64,000 nucleotides of DNA from Janthinobacterium rivuli (GCF_029690045.1 NZ_CP121464.1:5270001-5334000), one strand, 5' to 3'; counted from the first letter of the stretch, positions 27,801 through 36,188 are shown. Notes: generated from the sequence alone by a model not told the origin. Made by a program: numbers and translations.

Positions 27801-27933
27801 TCCGGAAAAACTGCGCCTGGCGCAGGAAGCGGCCGCCAAGGCAGTCGCTCCGGTACGCAAGCCGCGCGAACGCAAGCCATTGCCGCCGCAATCGGATGAG
27901 CCGTTGATCCAGGTCAACACGCAACGTCCATAA
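24820..27933 (+). CDS. rne: Ribonuclease E
   Basis: A 1037-residue RNase E, the endonuclease that initiates decay of most mRNAs and matures tRNA and rRNA. The start at 24820 (MKRMLFNATQQEELRVAIVD) follows GGAG; an upstream in-frame start is not supported. Order: S1 domain (about 36-120), 5-prime sensor, and the DNase I-like catalytic domain with metal-binding aspartates D301 (SVDVNSARATRG) and D344 (IVIDFIDMEV). The zinc-link CPRC is at 402-405. From about residue 510 on is a disordered scaffold: two arginine-rich regions likely to bind RNA, and long Ala/Pro/Val/Glu tracts. The last residues (SDEPLIQVNT) are ordered-looking and may bind a partner. Confidence 0.97.
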   Translation: MKRMLFNATQQEELRVAIVDGQKLIDIDIETAGREQRKSNIYKGVITRIEPSLEACFVSYGEDRHGFLPFKEVARTYFREGVDVRNASVKEALREGQEIMVQVEKEERGNKGAALTSFVSLAGRYLVLMPNNPRGGGVSRRVEGEERQELRETMDKLDLPAGMSVIARTAGIGRNVDELQWDLNYLMQLWRAIEGAGKSANGAFLIYQESSLVIRAIRDYFQPDIGEILIDTDEIYDQAHQFMSHVMPDMVHRVKRYSDDVPLFSRFQIEHQIETAYSRTVPLPSGGAIVIDHTEALVSVDVNSARATRGSDIETTAFNTNCEAAEEVARQLRLRDLGGLIVIDFIDMEVAKNQREVEQRLKDALHHDRARVQMGKISRFGLMELSRQRLRPSLSEGSHVTCPRCSGTGHIRDTESSALQVLRIIQEEAMKENSATIHVQVPVDVGAFLLNEKRGEVLKIENRHRIAVILIPNKHLETPHYKLERIKHDDPRLEDSQASYNLAESAETDMAYSKRQKEEAKPRQEAVVKTITPDQPAPLVERKPVEAKPAPVAAPAAPQGLIAKIISFFTGAPAPVAPAPAPVAPAKPAGADRGDRNSRGPRGRGRNGKPGREEREPGQGRPAQDDAAKEAEALEKAARPPRPPRPPREPREAREGGDATAVPRERGERPERAERPERAERPERAERPPRQPREGREPRADKAVVAEVKAEELALVGATASAVNVVVPSSGPESDAAPANLLKAPANAGPEGDETENDVEGEEPRRRRRRGGRNRNRRDRETGELIESANGDNDGQDAPVISFTVAPAPEAAADVATAPVEAVAEAAPAVVAEVVEVVEVVEVAKVEEAAPAAEVIVPPAPVEAVVAAAQAEPAAAEPAPAAEYSFAEKAEAAPAPAPAPAEVIVEAAPVVETVAVVETVVVAEEVPAAAPVAEAAPAVVEAAPVVAEVAPVAAPAPAPAPAPVVAPAPAAPAAAPLDLSAVLGSAGLTLAATDPEKLRLAQEAAAKAVAPVRKPRERKPLPPQSDEPLIQVNTQRP

Positions 27934-27964
27934 GCGGACCGGGTTCGCCCAGCCGCCAATGATG

Positions 27965-27992
27965 AAGGGGAAGCTCAGGCTTCCCCTTTTTT
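27965..27992 (+). terminator. Rho-independent terminator of rne
   Basis: AAGGGGAAGC (27965-27974) and GCTTCCCCTT (27979-27988) form a perfect 10-bp stem around TCAG, with a T-run to 27992. It starts 31 bp after the rne stop and ends 28 bp before chrA, so it should insulate the two genes. Confidence 0.95.
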
Positions 27993-28020
27993 ACGTCCAC
28001 TTTTTTGCCAGCCAGCCCCC

Positions 28021-29352
28021 ATGCACGAGCACGCCACTCCTTCCCCCGTCAGCCTGCGCAGCGCCTTCTGGTACTGGCTCAAGCTGGGCTGCGTCAGCTT
28101 TGGCGGCCCGGCCGGGCAAATCGCCATGATGCATGCGGAACTGGTGGAAAAGCGGCGCTGGATTTCCGAGCAGCGTTTCCTGCACGCCCTGAATTACTGC
28201 ATGTTGCTGCCAGGGCCGGAAGCGACCCAGCTGGCCATCTACATCGGCTGGCTGATGCACCGCACGCGCGGCGCTCTGGTGGCGGGCCTGCTGTTTTTGC
28301 TGCCCTCGCTGGGGCTGCTGATCGTCCTGTCCTGGCTGTACATGGCATATGGCCACGTGGCCGCCATCGCCGGCGTTCTGTACGGCATCAAGCCGGCCGT
28401 CGTCGCCATCGTGCTGGCGGCCGCCTGGCGCCTGGGCCGGCGCACCTTGCGCAGCCCCGCCCTGATCGCCATCGCGGCGGGCGCATTTGTCGCCATCGCC
28501 GCGCTACAACTGCCATTTCCACTGATCGTCTTCGTCGCCGCGCTGCTGGGCATGGCGGGCGGGCGTTGGCTCCCGACCCAATTCCATGCCGGCGCCACGG
28601 GGCACGGCGGCGCGGCCCGCTACGGCGCCGCCCTGATCGATGACGACACGCCCACGCCGGAACACGCGCGCTTCCGCTGGCCGCGCCTGCTGATCACCTG
28701 CGCGCTGGGCCTGGCGCTGGCCTTTTTCGCCTGGCTGGGCCTGGCGCTGGCGGGTGGCGCGGACCAGCCGCTGGCGCAGATGGGCGTGTTTTTCAGCAAG
28801 GCCGCCCTGCTGACGTTCGGCGGCGCGTATGCCGTGCTGCCCTACCTGGTGCAGGGCGCCGCCGACCACTACCACTGGATCACCAGCGCGCAAATGATGG
28901 ATGGCCTGGCGCTGGGCGAAACGACGCCCGGCCCGTTGATCATGATCGTCGCCTTCATCGGCTTTGTCGGCGGCTGGAGCCATGCCGTGACGGGTGAGCA
29001 GCTGTGGCTGGCCGGCGTGTGCGGCGCGCTCGTCGCCAGCTGGTTTACTTTTTTACCCTCGTTCATCTTCATCCTGGCCGGCGCGCCGCTGGTGGAAGCA
29101 TCGCGCGGCAATTTGCGCCTGAGCGCGCCCCTGACGGCCATTTCGGCGGCCGTGGTGGGCGTCATCGCCAGCCTGGCCCTGTTCTTTGGCCACCACGTCT
29201 TCTGGCAAGCAAACCCGCTGCCGCACTGGGACTGGCTGGCGATCGCCATCGCGCTGGCGGCCGGCGTGGTGCTGATCCGGTTTCAAGTTGGCACCATCAA
29301 ATTGCTGCTCGCCTGTGCCATCTTCGGCCTCGTGCTATCGTATCTGCCTTGA
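28021..29352 (+). CDS. chrA: Chromate transporter ChrA
   Basis: A 443-residue two-domain CHR-family membrane protein with roughly ten to twelve membrane helices. Each half carries the family motif: FGGPAGQIAMMHAELVEKRR and LPGPEATQLA in the first, and FGGAYAVLPYLVQGAADHYH with GLALGETTPGPLIMI in the second. Family members expel chromate, and some may act on sulfate-like anions. No chrB-like regulator is adjacent. The ATG comes 28 bp after the rne terminator with no strong ribosome site visible. It reads into moaA 29 bp later. Confidence 0.93.
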   Translation: MHEHATPSPVSLRSAFWYWLKLGCVSFGGPAGQIAMMHAELVEKRRWISEQRFLHALNYCMLLPGPEATQLAIYIGWLMHRTRGALVAGLLFLLPSLGLLIVLSWLYMAYGHVAAIAGVLYGIKPAVVAIVLAAAWRLGRRTLRSPALIAIAAGAFVAIAALQLPFPLIVFVAALLGMAGGRWLPTQFHAGATGHGGAARYGAALIDDDTPTPEHARFRWPRLLITCALGLALAFFAWLGLALAGGADQPLAQMGVFFSKAALLTFGGAYAVLPYLVQGAADHYHWITSAQMMDGLALGETTPGPLIMIVAFIGFVGGWSHAVTGEQLWLAGVCGALVASWFTFLPSFIFILAGAPLVEASRGNLRLSAPLTAISAAVVGVIASLALFFGHHVFWQANPLPHWDWLAIAIALAAGVVLIRFQVGTIKLLLACAIFGLVLSYLP

Positions 29353-29381
29353 CCGATTTAACGTAAGTGGTATCACCTTTC

Positions 29382-30503
29382 ATGGCTGACAAGATTATCT
29401 ACCTCGCCGAAGCCCGCAATGGGGCACCGGCGATCCCCGCGCAGCTGGAAAGCCCGAGCGGCAACGTGGCCGACAGCCTGGGCCGGCCCCTGCACGACTT
29501 GCGCATCTCGATTACCGACCGCTGCAATTTCCGTTGCGTGTATTGCATGCCGAAAGACGTGTTCGACAAGAATCACGTGTATCTGCCGCACACGGATTTG
29601 CTGTCGTTCGAGGAAATCACGCGCGTGGCGCGCCTGTTCGTGGCGCACGGCGTGGAAAAAATCCGCCTGACGGGCGGCGAACCGCTGCTGCGCAAGAATA
29701 TCGAAAAGCTCATCGCCATGCTGGCCGCCCTGCGCACGCCGTCGGGCCAGCCGCTGGACCTGACCCTGACGACCAACGGTTCCTTGCTGGCAAGGAAAGC
29801 GCAGGCGCTCAAGGACGCGGGCCTGAACCGGGTCACCGTGTCGCTCGACTCGCTCGACGACGCCACCTTCAAGCGCATGAACGACGTCGATTTCGCCGTG
29901 GCCGACGTGCTGCACGGCATCGATGCGGCGCACGCGGCCGGCCTGGGTCCCATCAAGATCAACATGGTCGTCAAGGCCGGCATGAACGAGCAGGAAATCG
30001 TGCCCATGGCGCGCCACTTCAAGGATACGCCCTACATCCTGCGCTTCATCGAATACATGGACGTGGGCGCGTCGAACGGCTGGAACTTGCAGGAAGTCAT
30101 CCCGTCCGCCGAAGTCGTGCGGCGCATCGCCGCGCACATGCCTTTGCTGCCCATCGACCCGAACTACACGGGCGAGACGGCGGCGCGCTGGCGCTATGCG
30201 GATGGCGGCGGCGAAATCGGCCTCATTTCCAGCGTCACGCAAGCGTTCTGCGCCGACTGCAGCCGCGCCCGCCTCTCGACCGAGGGCAAGCTGTACACGT
30301 GTTTGTTCGCCAGCAGCGGCCACGACTTGCGCAGCCTGCTGCGCGGCGGCCGCAGCGACGCGGAAATTTCCTCGGCCGTGGCGCAGTTGTGGCGCGGCCG
30401 CGGCGACCGCTATTCGCAATTGCGCACCAGCCAGACGGATTTGACGGGCGGCGCGCTTGAGCACGGTAAAAAGAAAGTGGAAATGTCGTACATCGGCGGC
30501 TGA
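29382..30503 (+). CDS. moaA: GTP 3',8-cyclase MoaA
   Basis: A 373-residue radical SAM enzyme for the first step of molybdopterin synthesis, making 3',8-cyclo-GTP from GTP. The SAM-binding [4Fe-4S] cluster motif CNFRCVYC is at C48, C52 and C55. The second cluster is formed by CADC near the C terminus and the later cysteine in LYTCLF, and the protein ends SYIGG with the functional GG tail. The start at 29382 is chosen to begin MADKIIYL; an in-frame start five codons earlier is less likely. mobA-moeA follows 61 bp downstream. Confidence 0.97.
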   Translation: MADKIIYLAEARNGAPAIPAQLESPSGNVADSLGRPLHDLRISITDRCNFRCVYCMPKDVFDKNHVYLPHTDLLSFEEITRVARLFVAHGVEKIRLTGGEPLLRKNIEKLIAMLAALRTPSGQPLDLTLTTNGSLLARKAQALKDAGLNRVTVSLDSLDDATFKRMNDVDFAVADVLHGIDAAHAAGLGPIKINMVVKAGMNEQEIVPMARHFKDTPYILRFIEYMDVGASNGWNLQEVIPSAEVVRRIAAHMPLLPIDPNYTGETAARWRYADGGGEIGLISSVTQAFCADCSRARLSTEGKLYTCLFASSGHDLRSLLRGGRSDAEISSAVAQLWRGRGDRYSQLRTSQTDLTGGALEHGKKKVEMSYIGG

Positions 30504-30564
30504 ATCGGGCGCGGCGCGGGCCCCGCGCTGCTACCATGGCGCATGCACCCACTTTTTACCTGAC

Positions 30565-32412
30565 ATGATCAACAAACACGACATTACCGGCCTGATCCTG
30601 GCCGGCGGCCTCGGCACGCGCATGGGCCAGCGCGACAAGGGCATGCTGCCCCTGCATGGCCAGCCCCTGGCCCGCCACGTGCTGCAGCGCCTGGCGCCGC
30701 AAGTGGGCCAGCTGGCCATCAGTGTCCACGCGGATGCGGGCGATTACGCAAGCTTCGGCCTGCCCGTGTGGCCGGACGTGCTGCCGGGCCAGCTCGGTCC
30801 CCTGGCGGGTTTGCACAGCGGCATGCGGCACGCCGGCACGCCCTACCTGCTGACCGTGCCCTGCGACTCTCCCTTGCTGCCGCCCGACCTGGCGGCGCGC
30901 CTGGCCGCTGGCTTGATGCAAAACAATGCCGACCTGGCCATCGCCGTCACCGAGGAAATCGATGCGGCGACGGGTCAGACTGTGCGCCGCCCGCACCCCG
31001 TCTTCTGTCTCGTCAAGACTGCCGCCCTGCCCCAGTTAGACGCTTATCTGCGCGGTGGGGAACGCCGCATGCGCACCTGGCACGGCCCCCTGAAGCTGGC
31101 CGAAGTACTGTTCGAGAACAATAGCGCGTTCGGCAACATCAATACCCCGGACGAGCTGGCCGCCCTGCAGGCGCAGGGCTTGTCCGTGCCGATGGCGCAA
31201 GCCATCCTGGCCGACACGGTCGCGCCCGTCGCCGAGATCGAGGAACTGCCGCTGCCGCAAGCGTTCGAGCGCATCCTGGCGGCCGACATCGTCTCGCCCA
31301 TCAGCGTGCCCGCGCACGACAATTCCGCCATGGATGGCTATGCGCTGCATGGCGACGACCTCGGTGGCGACACGCCCGTGACCCTGGCCGTGGTCGATAC
31401 CATCCTGGCCGGCCGCCCGGGTACGGTCACCGTACAGCGCGGACAATGCGCGCGCATCATGACGGGCGCCGTCATGCCGGACGGCTGCGACAGCGTGGTG
31501 CCGCAGGAACTGGTACAGCAAGCCAGCGCAAGCAGCATTACCGTGGCGCCCGACTGCATCCGCCCCGGCGACAACCGCCGTTTCAAGGGCGAAGACTTGA
31601 TGCAGGGCCAACCTGCGCTGCTGCAAGGCAAGACACTCGGGCCGGCCGAACTGGGTTTGCTCGCCTCGCTGGGCATCGCCACGGTACCCGTGCGCCGCCG
31701 CCTGCGCGTGGCCTTCTTTTCCACCGGCGACGAATTGCGCTCGATCGGCGAGCCGCTGGATGCCGGCTGCATCTACGACAGCAACCGCTACACCCTGCTG
31801 GGCATGCTGACCCGCCTCGGCTGCGAGGTGCTCGACATGGGCATCGTCAAGGACAATCCGCAGGCGCTGGAAGTAGCCCTGCGCGGCGCCTGTGCCTCGG
31901 CCGACGTCATCGTCACCTCGGGCGGCGTGTCCAGCGGCGCGGCCGATTTTACGCGCGATATCCTGGCGCGCCTCGGTGAAGTGGCCTTCTGGCAAATCAA
32001 CATGCGTCCGGGCCGCCCCATGGCCTTTGGCCGGATTGCCAGCGAGGGCGACACGGCTTTGCTGCTGGGCCTGCCCGGCAACCCCGTGGCCGTGATGGCG
32101 GCGTTTTATTTCCTCGCCCGCCCCACCCTGCTGCGCCTGATGGGCGCCGATGCGGACACGGCCGCCCTGCCGCTGCTGCAGGTGGCGGCGCAAGCGGCGA
32201 TCCGCAAAAAACGGGGCCGCACGGAATATCAGCGCGGCATCGTCGAACGGGGCCCGGACGGACGCCAGCACGTGCGCTTGACGGGGGCGCAAGGCTCGGG
32301 CATCCTGCACTCCATGACGCAAGCCAATTGCATTATCGTGCTGCACGAAGCGCAAGGCCATGTGGCCGCCGGCGACCTGGTCGATATCGTACTATTCCAT
32401 GGACTGATATGA
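30565..32412 (+). CDS. Fused molybdenum cofactor guanylyltransferase MobA and molybdopterin molybdotransferase MoeA
   Basis: A single uninterrupted 615-residue frame. Residues 1 to about 200 are MobA, with the nucleotide-binding LILAGGLGTRMGQRDKGMLP, VPCDSPLLPP and ENNSAFGNINTPDEL. From about residue 206 it is MoeA: AHDNSAMDGYALHGDDLGG, VTSGGVSSGAADFTRDILA, NMRPGRPMAFGRIA and the LPGNPVAVM motif. The two are usually separate genes of about 200 and 400 residues; here no stop lies between them. The boundary (LSVPMAQAILADTVAPV) retains in-frame TTG (31180), GTG and ATG (31192) codons where a free MoeA would start, so separate translation of MoeA is possible. I chose the start at 30565 to match the MobA N terminus. 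Confidence 0.93.
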   Translation: MINKHDITGLILAGGLGTRMGQRDKGMLPLHGQPLARHVLQRLAPQVGQLAISVHADAGDYASFGLPVWPDVLPGQLGPLAGLHSGMRHAGTPYLLTVPCDSPLLPPDLAARLAAGLMQNNADLAIAVTEEIDAATGQTVRRPHPVFCLVKTAALPQLDAYLRGGERRMRTWHGPLKLAEVLFENNSAFGNINTPDELAALQAQGLSVPMAQAILADTVAPVAEIEELPLPQAFERILAADIVSPISVPAHDNSAMDGYALHGDDLGGDTPVTLAVVDTILAGRPGTVTVQRGQCARIMTGAVMPDGCDSVVPQELVQQASASSITVAPDCIRPGDNRRFKGEDLMQGQPALLQGKTLGPAELGLLASLGIATVPVRRRLRVAFFSTGDELRSIGEPLDAGCIYDSNRYTLLGMLTRLGCEVLDMGIVKDNPQALEVALRGACASADVIVTSGGVSSGAADFTRDILARLGEVAFWQINMRPGRPMAFGRIASEGDTALLLGLPGNPVAVMAAFYFLARPTLLRLMGADADTAALPLLQVAAQAAIRKKRGRTEYQRGIVERGPDGRQHVRLTGAQGSGILHSMTQANCIIVLHEAQGHVAAGDLVDIVLFHGLI

Positions 32413-33191
32413 AACTGATACTGACACTGGCCCTGCTGCAGGGCATGACGGCGTACGCCGGCGAAGTCCACAGCAATGGCTACACGGTGCGCTTCGACGA
32501 GCGCATCGAGGAAGCAAGCGGTGACTTGCACGGCGCAACCGCGGGCCGCGTCAGCATCGTGCGCACCAGCGACCAGGCGCTCGTGTGGCAGGAAAACACG
32601 CCCTTGCGCCCCGATTGCGGCGTCGTTGCGGCCGTCACCGCCATCAACGACCGCTTCGTGGCCGTGTGCGGCCACTTGGGCGGGCGCCACTACACGCAAA
32701 AGATTATCTTCATGCAGGGCAACGCACTCTCCATGGTCAGCGTGGACCAGTACGACTCGCCCAGTCCCGTGCGCGTGGAGCGCAACGGATCGCTGGCCAT
32801 CGACGTCCAGCGGCGCGACCGCTTTCCTGGCGAACTGACGGGGCCGCATTACTTTCCCACCGTGTACCGTTTGCACCACGATGACGCCACGTTCGGCTTC
32901 GTCCCCAGCTTTGACGGCGATGCCGCCGAGCGCTACTGGCAGCACTACCGCGCCACGCGCCAGGCGGCGCCGGCGGCGGCCGTGCTGCCGGAACTGCTGG
33001 CCTCCCTGCTGGCGGCCCAGGCCGGCAAGCAATCGATCTGCGCGGAACTGGACACGCTTACCGTGGATTTGCAGCAGGGGCAACAGCATGATGCGCAAGG
33101 CGCGCGCACCTTGATGCGCACGTGGCTGCACAAACTGCCCGCCATCGGCTATCCCGCCTTCGATACGCAAGCCTGCCCGGGCCGCATCTAG
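32409..33191 (+). CDS. Hypothetical exported protein coupled to mobA-moeA
   Basis: A 260-residue protein with a signal peptide (MKLILTLALLQGMTAYAGEV) that I do not recognise. Its start overlaps the moeA stop by 4 bp (ATGA), so it is translationally coupled and belongs to the same transcript. The mature part looks beta-rich (GYTVRFDERI, RVSIVRTSDQALVWQENTPL) and contains four cysteines in the pattern CG...CG...C...C, suggesting disulfides in the periplasm. Whether it has a molybdenum-related role cannot be told from sequence. Confidence 0.75.
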   Translation: MKLILTLALLQGMTAYAGEVHSNGYTVRFDERIEEASGDLHGATAGRVSIVRTSDQALVWQENTPLRPDCGVVAAVTAINDRFVAVCGHLGGRHYTQKIIFMQGNALSMVSVDQYDSPSPVRVERNGSLAIDVQRRDRFPGELTGPHYFPTVYRLHHDDATFGFVPSFDGDAAERYWQHYRATRQAAPAAAVLPELLASLLAAQAGKQSICAELDTLTVDLQQGQQHDAQGARTLMRTWLHKLPAIGYPAFDTQACPGRI

Positions 33192-33244
33192 ATCGTTGCA
33201 CCGCCGCCTGCCGGCGGCGCATCCCTCAAAACCCTCCGCCCTCC

Positions 33245-33271
33245 AAACGGCCCGCCTTGCGCGGGCCGTTT
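33245..33271 (+). terminator. Hairpin, possible terminator of the molybdenum cofactor group
   Basis: AAACGGCCCGC (33245-33255) and GCGGGCCGTTT (33261-33271) form an 11-bp stem with a 5-base loop about 54 bp after the upstream stop. The tail is only TTTGC, so it is a weak intrinsic terminator at best. Confidence 0.5.
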
Positions 33272-33353
33272 GCATTACCCCTTCGCAATCAATTTCCCCA
33301 TGCGGCAACTGCTCGCCTATTGAGATAAAAATACTAATTATTTCTTTAAATAA

Positions 33354-33406
33354 CATATCAACAAACACAACACAAATTGTAATAATTTTATTTATTTGTT
33401 GATATG
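33354..33406. repeat. 12-bp inverted repeat, possible operator or hairpin
   Basis: CATATCAACAAA (33354-33365) and TTTGTTGATATG (33395-33406) are exact reverse complements separated by 29 bp. The pair lies 75-127 bp upstream of the PEP-CTERM gene. It may be two half-sites for a regulator or a loose RNA hairpin. Confidence 0.6.
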
Positions 33407-33480
33407 AGAGTTTCTTCTGTGATAACATCCGATCTCGCATAAAATTCAATTTTGATATTGTTTTCACGAGGAAACTAATA

Positions 33481-34389
33481 ATGAGACACCGTTCATGGAT
33501 CGCGGGCGCCGGCATGCTGGGAGCGGCTTGTCTGCTCGGCATGCTGTCGCTGGCGCCGCTGCCCGCTGATGCCAAAGGGGCCCCACGGGCCGATGTGCTG
33601 GAACACTGCAGCTGGAATCGCCCGGGCGTCGACCCGTTCATGGGGGATGTCGTTGCCGCCGTGGACCGCTACCCGGACATCGCGCCGCAGGTGCGCGAGC
33701 AATTGAAGGCGCGCATGCGCGCGCGCCAGTATGATGAAATCGTCGTGATCAGCCGCGACGCCATCCGCGGCAAGGGCAATTACGATGCACGCATCAGCGA
33801 CATGCATTTCGGGCCGGGCCGCGTTTGCCGCAATGTCACGCGTGCAGGCTGGAGCGAGCAGATGCAGGAACGGGGACTCGTGTACTGCGTGCAGGGCGCC
33901 TGCATCCTCGTGCCCACCGTGTGCCGCAATGTCAGCCGCATCACGCAGGCGGCGGCCGGACCGCGCGGCGCCGGTGCTGCCCTTGGCGGAGCTGCGCCAG
34001 GCGGCGCAACGCCGGTGGCCGCCGCACTTGCGGCAACGCCTGCCACGGCGGGCGTGCCCGTCATCGAGCATCCCGCCGGCGCGCATGGCGGTTCGTTCAC
34101 GGGCGTGCCGCCGGCCGTGGTGGCCAGCCTGCCCCTGCTGGTCTTCGATGTCGTGCGCACCGGCAACGACACGATGCTGCCGTCGAGCATAGGCGGTGGC
34201 CAGCCACCACGCGGCAGCAGCATCATCGTCGAGCCATTCGTTCCCACCGTCATCCTGCCCTCGCTGCCGCCCACCGACCTGTCCGTCTTGCCGGCCGTGC
34301 CGGAACCGCACACCTGGGCCATGCTGCTGGCGGGACTGGCGCTGCTCGTCAGCGCCACGCTGCGCCGCCGGCCGGCGGCAGCGGCCTGA
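33481..34389 (+). CDS. PEP-CTERM sorting-domain protein with MHFG motif
   Basis: A 302-residue exported protein. It begins with a signal peptide (about residues 1-32, ending PADAK) and ends with a PEP-CTERM anchor: VPEPHTWAMLLAGLALLVSA followed by TLRRR. Such tails are processed by exosortase and mark proteins tied to exopolysaccharide. The middle holds a conserved cysteine-rich block with DMHFGPGRVCRNVTRAGW, LVYCVQGACILVP and VCRNVSR, matching the MHFG group of PEP-CTERM proteins as I know it. Residues about 160-280 are Gly/Ala/Pro-rich linker. No exosortase gene is in this window. Confidence 0.88.
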   Translation: MRHRSWIAGAGMLGAACLLGMLSLAPLPADAKGAPRADVLEHCSWNRPGVDPFMGDVVAAVDRYPDIAPQVREQLKARMRARQYDEIVVISRDAIRGKGNYDARISDMHFGPGRVCRNVTRAGWSEQMQERGLVYCVQGACILVPTVCRNVSRITQAAAGPRGAGAALGGAAPGGATPVAAALAATPATAGVPVIEHPAGAHGGSFTGVPPAVVASLPLLVFDVVRTGNDTMLPSSIGGGQPPRGSSIIVEPFVPTVILPSLPPTDLSVLPAVPEPHTWAMLLAGLALLVSATLRRRPAAAA

Positions 34390-34401
34390 ACGCGGGCGGC
34401 G

Positions 34402-35787
34402 CTATTCGCCGTCGGCCTCGGCGGACAGCCCAGCGTCCGCCTTACCCAGCAGCAAGGCGGCCGCCTCGCCCGGCAAGGCTTCCACGGATTTCAATTTGCG
34501 CGCCATCTGCCGGCTGCGCACTTCCGCGCTTTCGATATTCTTCGCCGCCTTTTCCAGGGTCAGGCGGGTTTGCGACAGCACGTCGCCGAACTTGCCAAAC
34601 TCCGTCTTGACGGCGCCCAGCACTTGCCACACTTCCGACGAGCGTTTTTCCAGCGCCAGGGTGCGAAAACCCATCTGCAGGCTGTTGAGCAAGGCAGTCA
34701 ACGTGGAAGGCCCGGCGATGCTGACCCGGTGCACGCGCTGCAATTCGTCGGCCAGGCCCGGACGGCGCAGCACTTCCGCATACAAGCCTTCCGTGGGCAG
34801 GAACAGGATGGCAAAATCCGTCGTTTGCGGCGGCGCCAGGTATTTTTCGGCGATGGTTTTCGCCTCGCCCCGCACGGCCCGTTCCAGCTCGCGTCCGGCC
34901 AGGGCCACGCCCTCGGCATCGGCCCGCTCGGCCGCTTCGACCAGGCGCTCGTACTGCTCCTTGGGGAACTTCGCATCGATCGGCATCCACACGGGCGGCC
35001 CGCCATCAAGCATGCCCGGCAGCTTCAGGGCGAATTCCACGCGCGCGCCGCTGCCCGGCACCGTTTCCACGTTCTTCGCGTACTGGTCGACAGTGAGTAC
35101 CTGCTGCAGCAGCATTTCCAGCTGCACCTCGCCCCACGTGCCGCGCGTCTTCACATTGGTGAGCACCCGCTTCAAATCGCCCACGCCCAGCGCCAGCTGC
35201 TGCATTTCGCCGAGGCCCTGGTGGACTTTTTCCAGCCGCTCCGACACTTGCTGGAACGAGGCCGTCAAACGCGTCTCCAGCGTCGCGTGCAGTTTCTCGT
35301 CGACCGTCTTGCGCATCTCTTCCAGGCGCGCGCCATTATCGGCCTGCAAGTCGCGGATCTTGTTTTCCAGGGTGGCGCGCACTTCCAGCATGCGCTGCGC
35401 ATTCGATTCCGTCAGCTGCGCCAGCGTCTGGTTGGTGCTGTCGGCAAAGCGCGCCAGGCTTTGCGCCTGCTCTTCGCGCCCGACTTTCCCCTGCGCCTGC
35501 ATCTGCGTGCGCAGGCTGTCGAGCTGTTGCAAGGTCGCCGCCTGGAATTGCGCCAGGCTGGTGGCCAGGTCTTGCCGCGTGGCTTGCGCCGACGCCTGCA
35601 ACTGCAGCCGCACTTCGCGCTCGACCCGGTCGATGCGTTCCAGGCTTTGCTGCTGGTGCTGCTGCACCAGGGCCAGGGTGGTGGCGCCATCGCCGGCCGC
35701 GCCACGGGGGCGCAGCAAGATCAATAGCAATAAAACGATGGCGACGATGGCGACGCCCAGCAGGCTGTAAAACTCGATAGGGCTCAT
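34402..35787 (-). CDS. rmuC: DNA recombination protein RmuC
   Basis: A 461-residue RmuC-family protein. A single N-terminal membrane helix (YSLLGVAIVAIVLLLLILL) is followed by a long coiled coil (about residues 40-190) and a C-terminal nuclease-like domain with WGEVQLEMLLQQVLTVDQYA, VWMPIDAKFPKEQYERLVEA and TDFAILFLPTEGLYAEVLRR. RmuC limits inversions between short repeats; its biochemical activity is not well defined. The gene is convergent with the PEP-CTERM gene and starts 5 bp after the globin stop. Confidence 0.95.
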   Translation of the reverse strand: MSPIEFYSLLGVAIVAIVLLLLILLRPRGAAGDGATTLALVQQHQQQSLERIDRVEREVRLQLQASAQATRQDLATSLAQFQAATLQQLDSLRTQMQAQGKVGREEQAQSLARFADSTNQTLAQLTESNAQRMLEVRATLENKIRDLQADNGARLEEMRKTVDEKLHATLETRLTASFQQVSERLEKVHQGLGEMQQLALGVGDLKRVLTNVKTRGTWGEVQLEMLLQQVLTVDQYAKNVETVPGSGARVEFALKLPGMLDGGPPVWMPIDAKFPKEQYERLVEAAERADAEGVALAGRELERAVRGEAKTIAEKYLAPPQTTDFAILFLPTEGLYAEVLRRPGLADELQRVHRVSIAGPSTLTALLNSLQMGFRTLALEKRSSEVWQVLGAVKTEFGKFGDVLSQTRLTLEKAAKNIESAEVRSRQMARKLKSVEALPGEAAALLLGKADAGLSAEADGE

Positions 35788-35792
35788 GGGTG

Positions 35793-36188
35793 TCAGTCAG
35801 GTTTGTTGCGCATCCAGTCGGCCGTCTGATAGAACGATTCCATCAGGCGCACGCGCAAGGATTCTTCGATGCCCGTGTCTTCCATGGCCCAGGCCATGGC
35901 GCGCAGCCACTGGTCGCGCTCGCTGGTGCCGATGGCGTAGGGCAAGTGACGGGCGCGCAGACGCGGGTGGCCGAATTTTTCGATATACAAATCCGGTCCG
36001 CCCATCCAGCCCGTCAGGAAGAAATACAGCTTGTCGCGCGAACCGTCCGTCGAGGGCGGATGCATGACGCGGATGCCGGTGAACTCGGTTTCGAGTTCCA
36101 TCAAGTCATAAAAACGGTCGACCATTTCGCGCAACACGGGGGCGCCGCCGATGGTCTCGTACAGGGTAGGGGCAGTGGTATCAGTCAT
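35793..36188 (-). CDS. Group II truncated haemoglobin
   Basis: A 131-residue globin of the 2-on-2 type. LYETIGGAPVLREMVDRFYD opens the fold and the proximal haem-binding histidine lies in HPRLRARHLPYAIG. The WG-containing C-terminal helices (RDQWLRAMAWAMED) fit group II, the TrbO/Thb class implicated in oxygen or nitric oxide handling. The start at 36188 is the ATG nearest to the conserved region; upstream ATG codons are possible. It overlaps nothing and ends 5 bp before rmuC. Confidence 0.92.
   Translation of the reverse strand: MTDTTAPTLYETIGGAPVLREMVDRFYDLMELETEFTGIRVMHPPSTDGSRDKLYFFLTGWMGGPDLYIEKFGHPRLRARHLPYAIGTSERDQWLRAMAWAMEDTGIEESLRVRLMESFYQTADWMRNKPD

Larger units (their letters stand above)
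33192..33480. other. AT-rich regulatory region before the PEP-CTERM gene
   Basis: The first part carries a GC hairpin at 33245-33271; from about 33310 the sequence becomes strikingly AT-rich compared with the rest of the window. It includes a perfect 12-bp inverted repeat (33354-33365 with 33395-33406). The gene downstream has a clear GAGG ribosome site at 33466-33470. No open reading frame is convincing. Confidence 0.55.

Noticed and set aside
26352..27959. 535-codon minus-strand frame over the rne tail
   Set aside because: Its Ser/Thr/Gly/Ala repeats are simply the complement of the Ala/Pro/Glu-rich rne tail.
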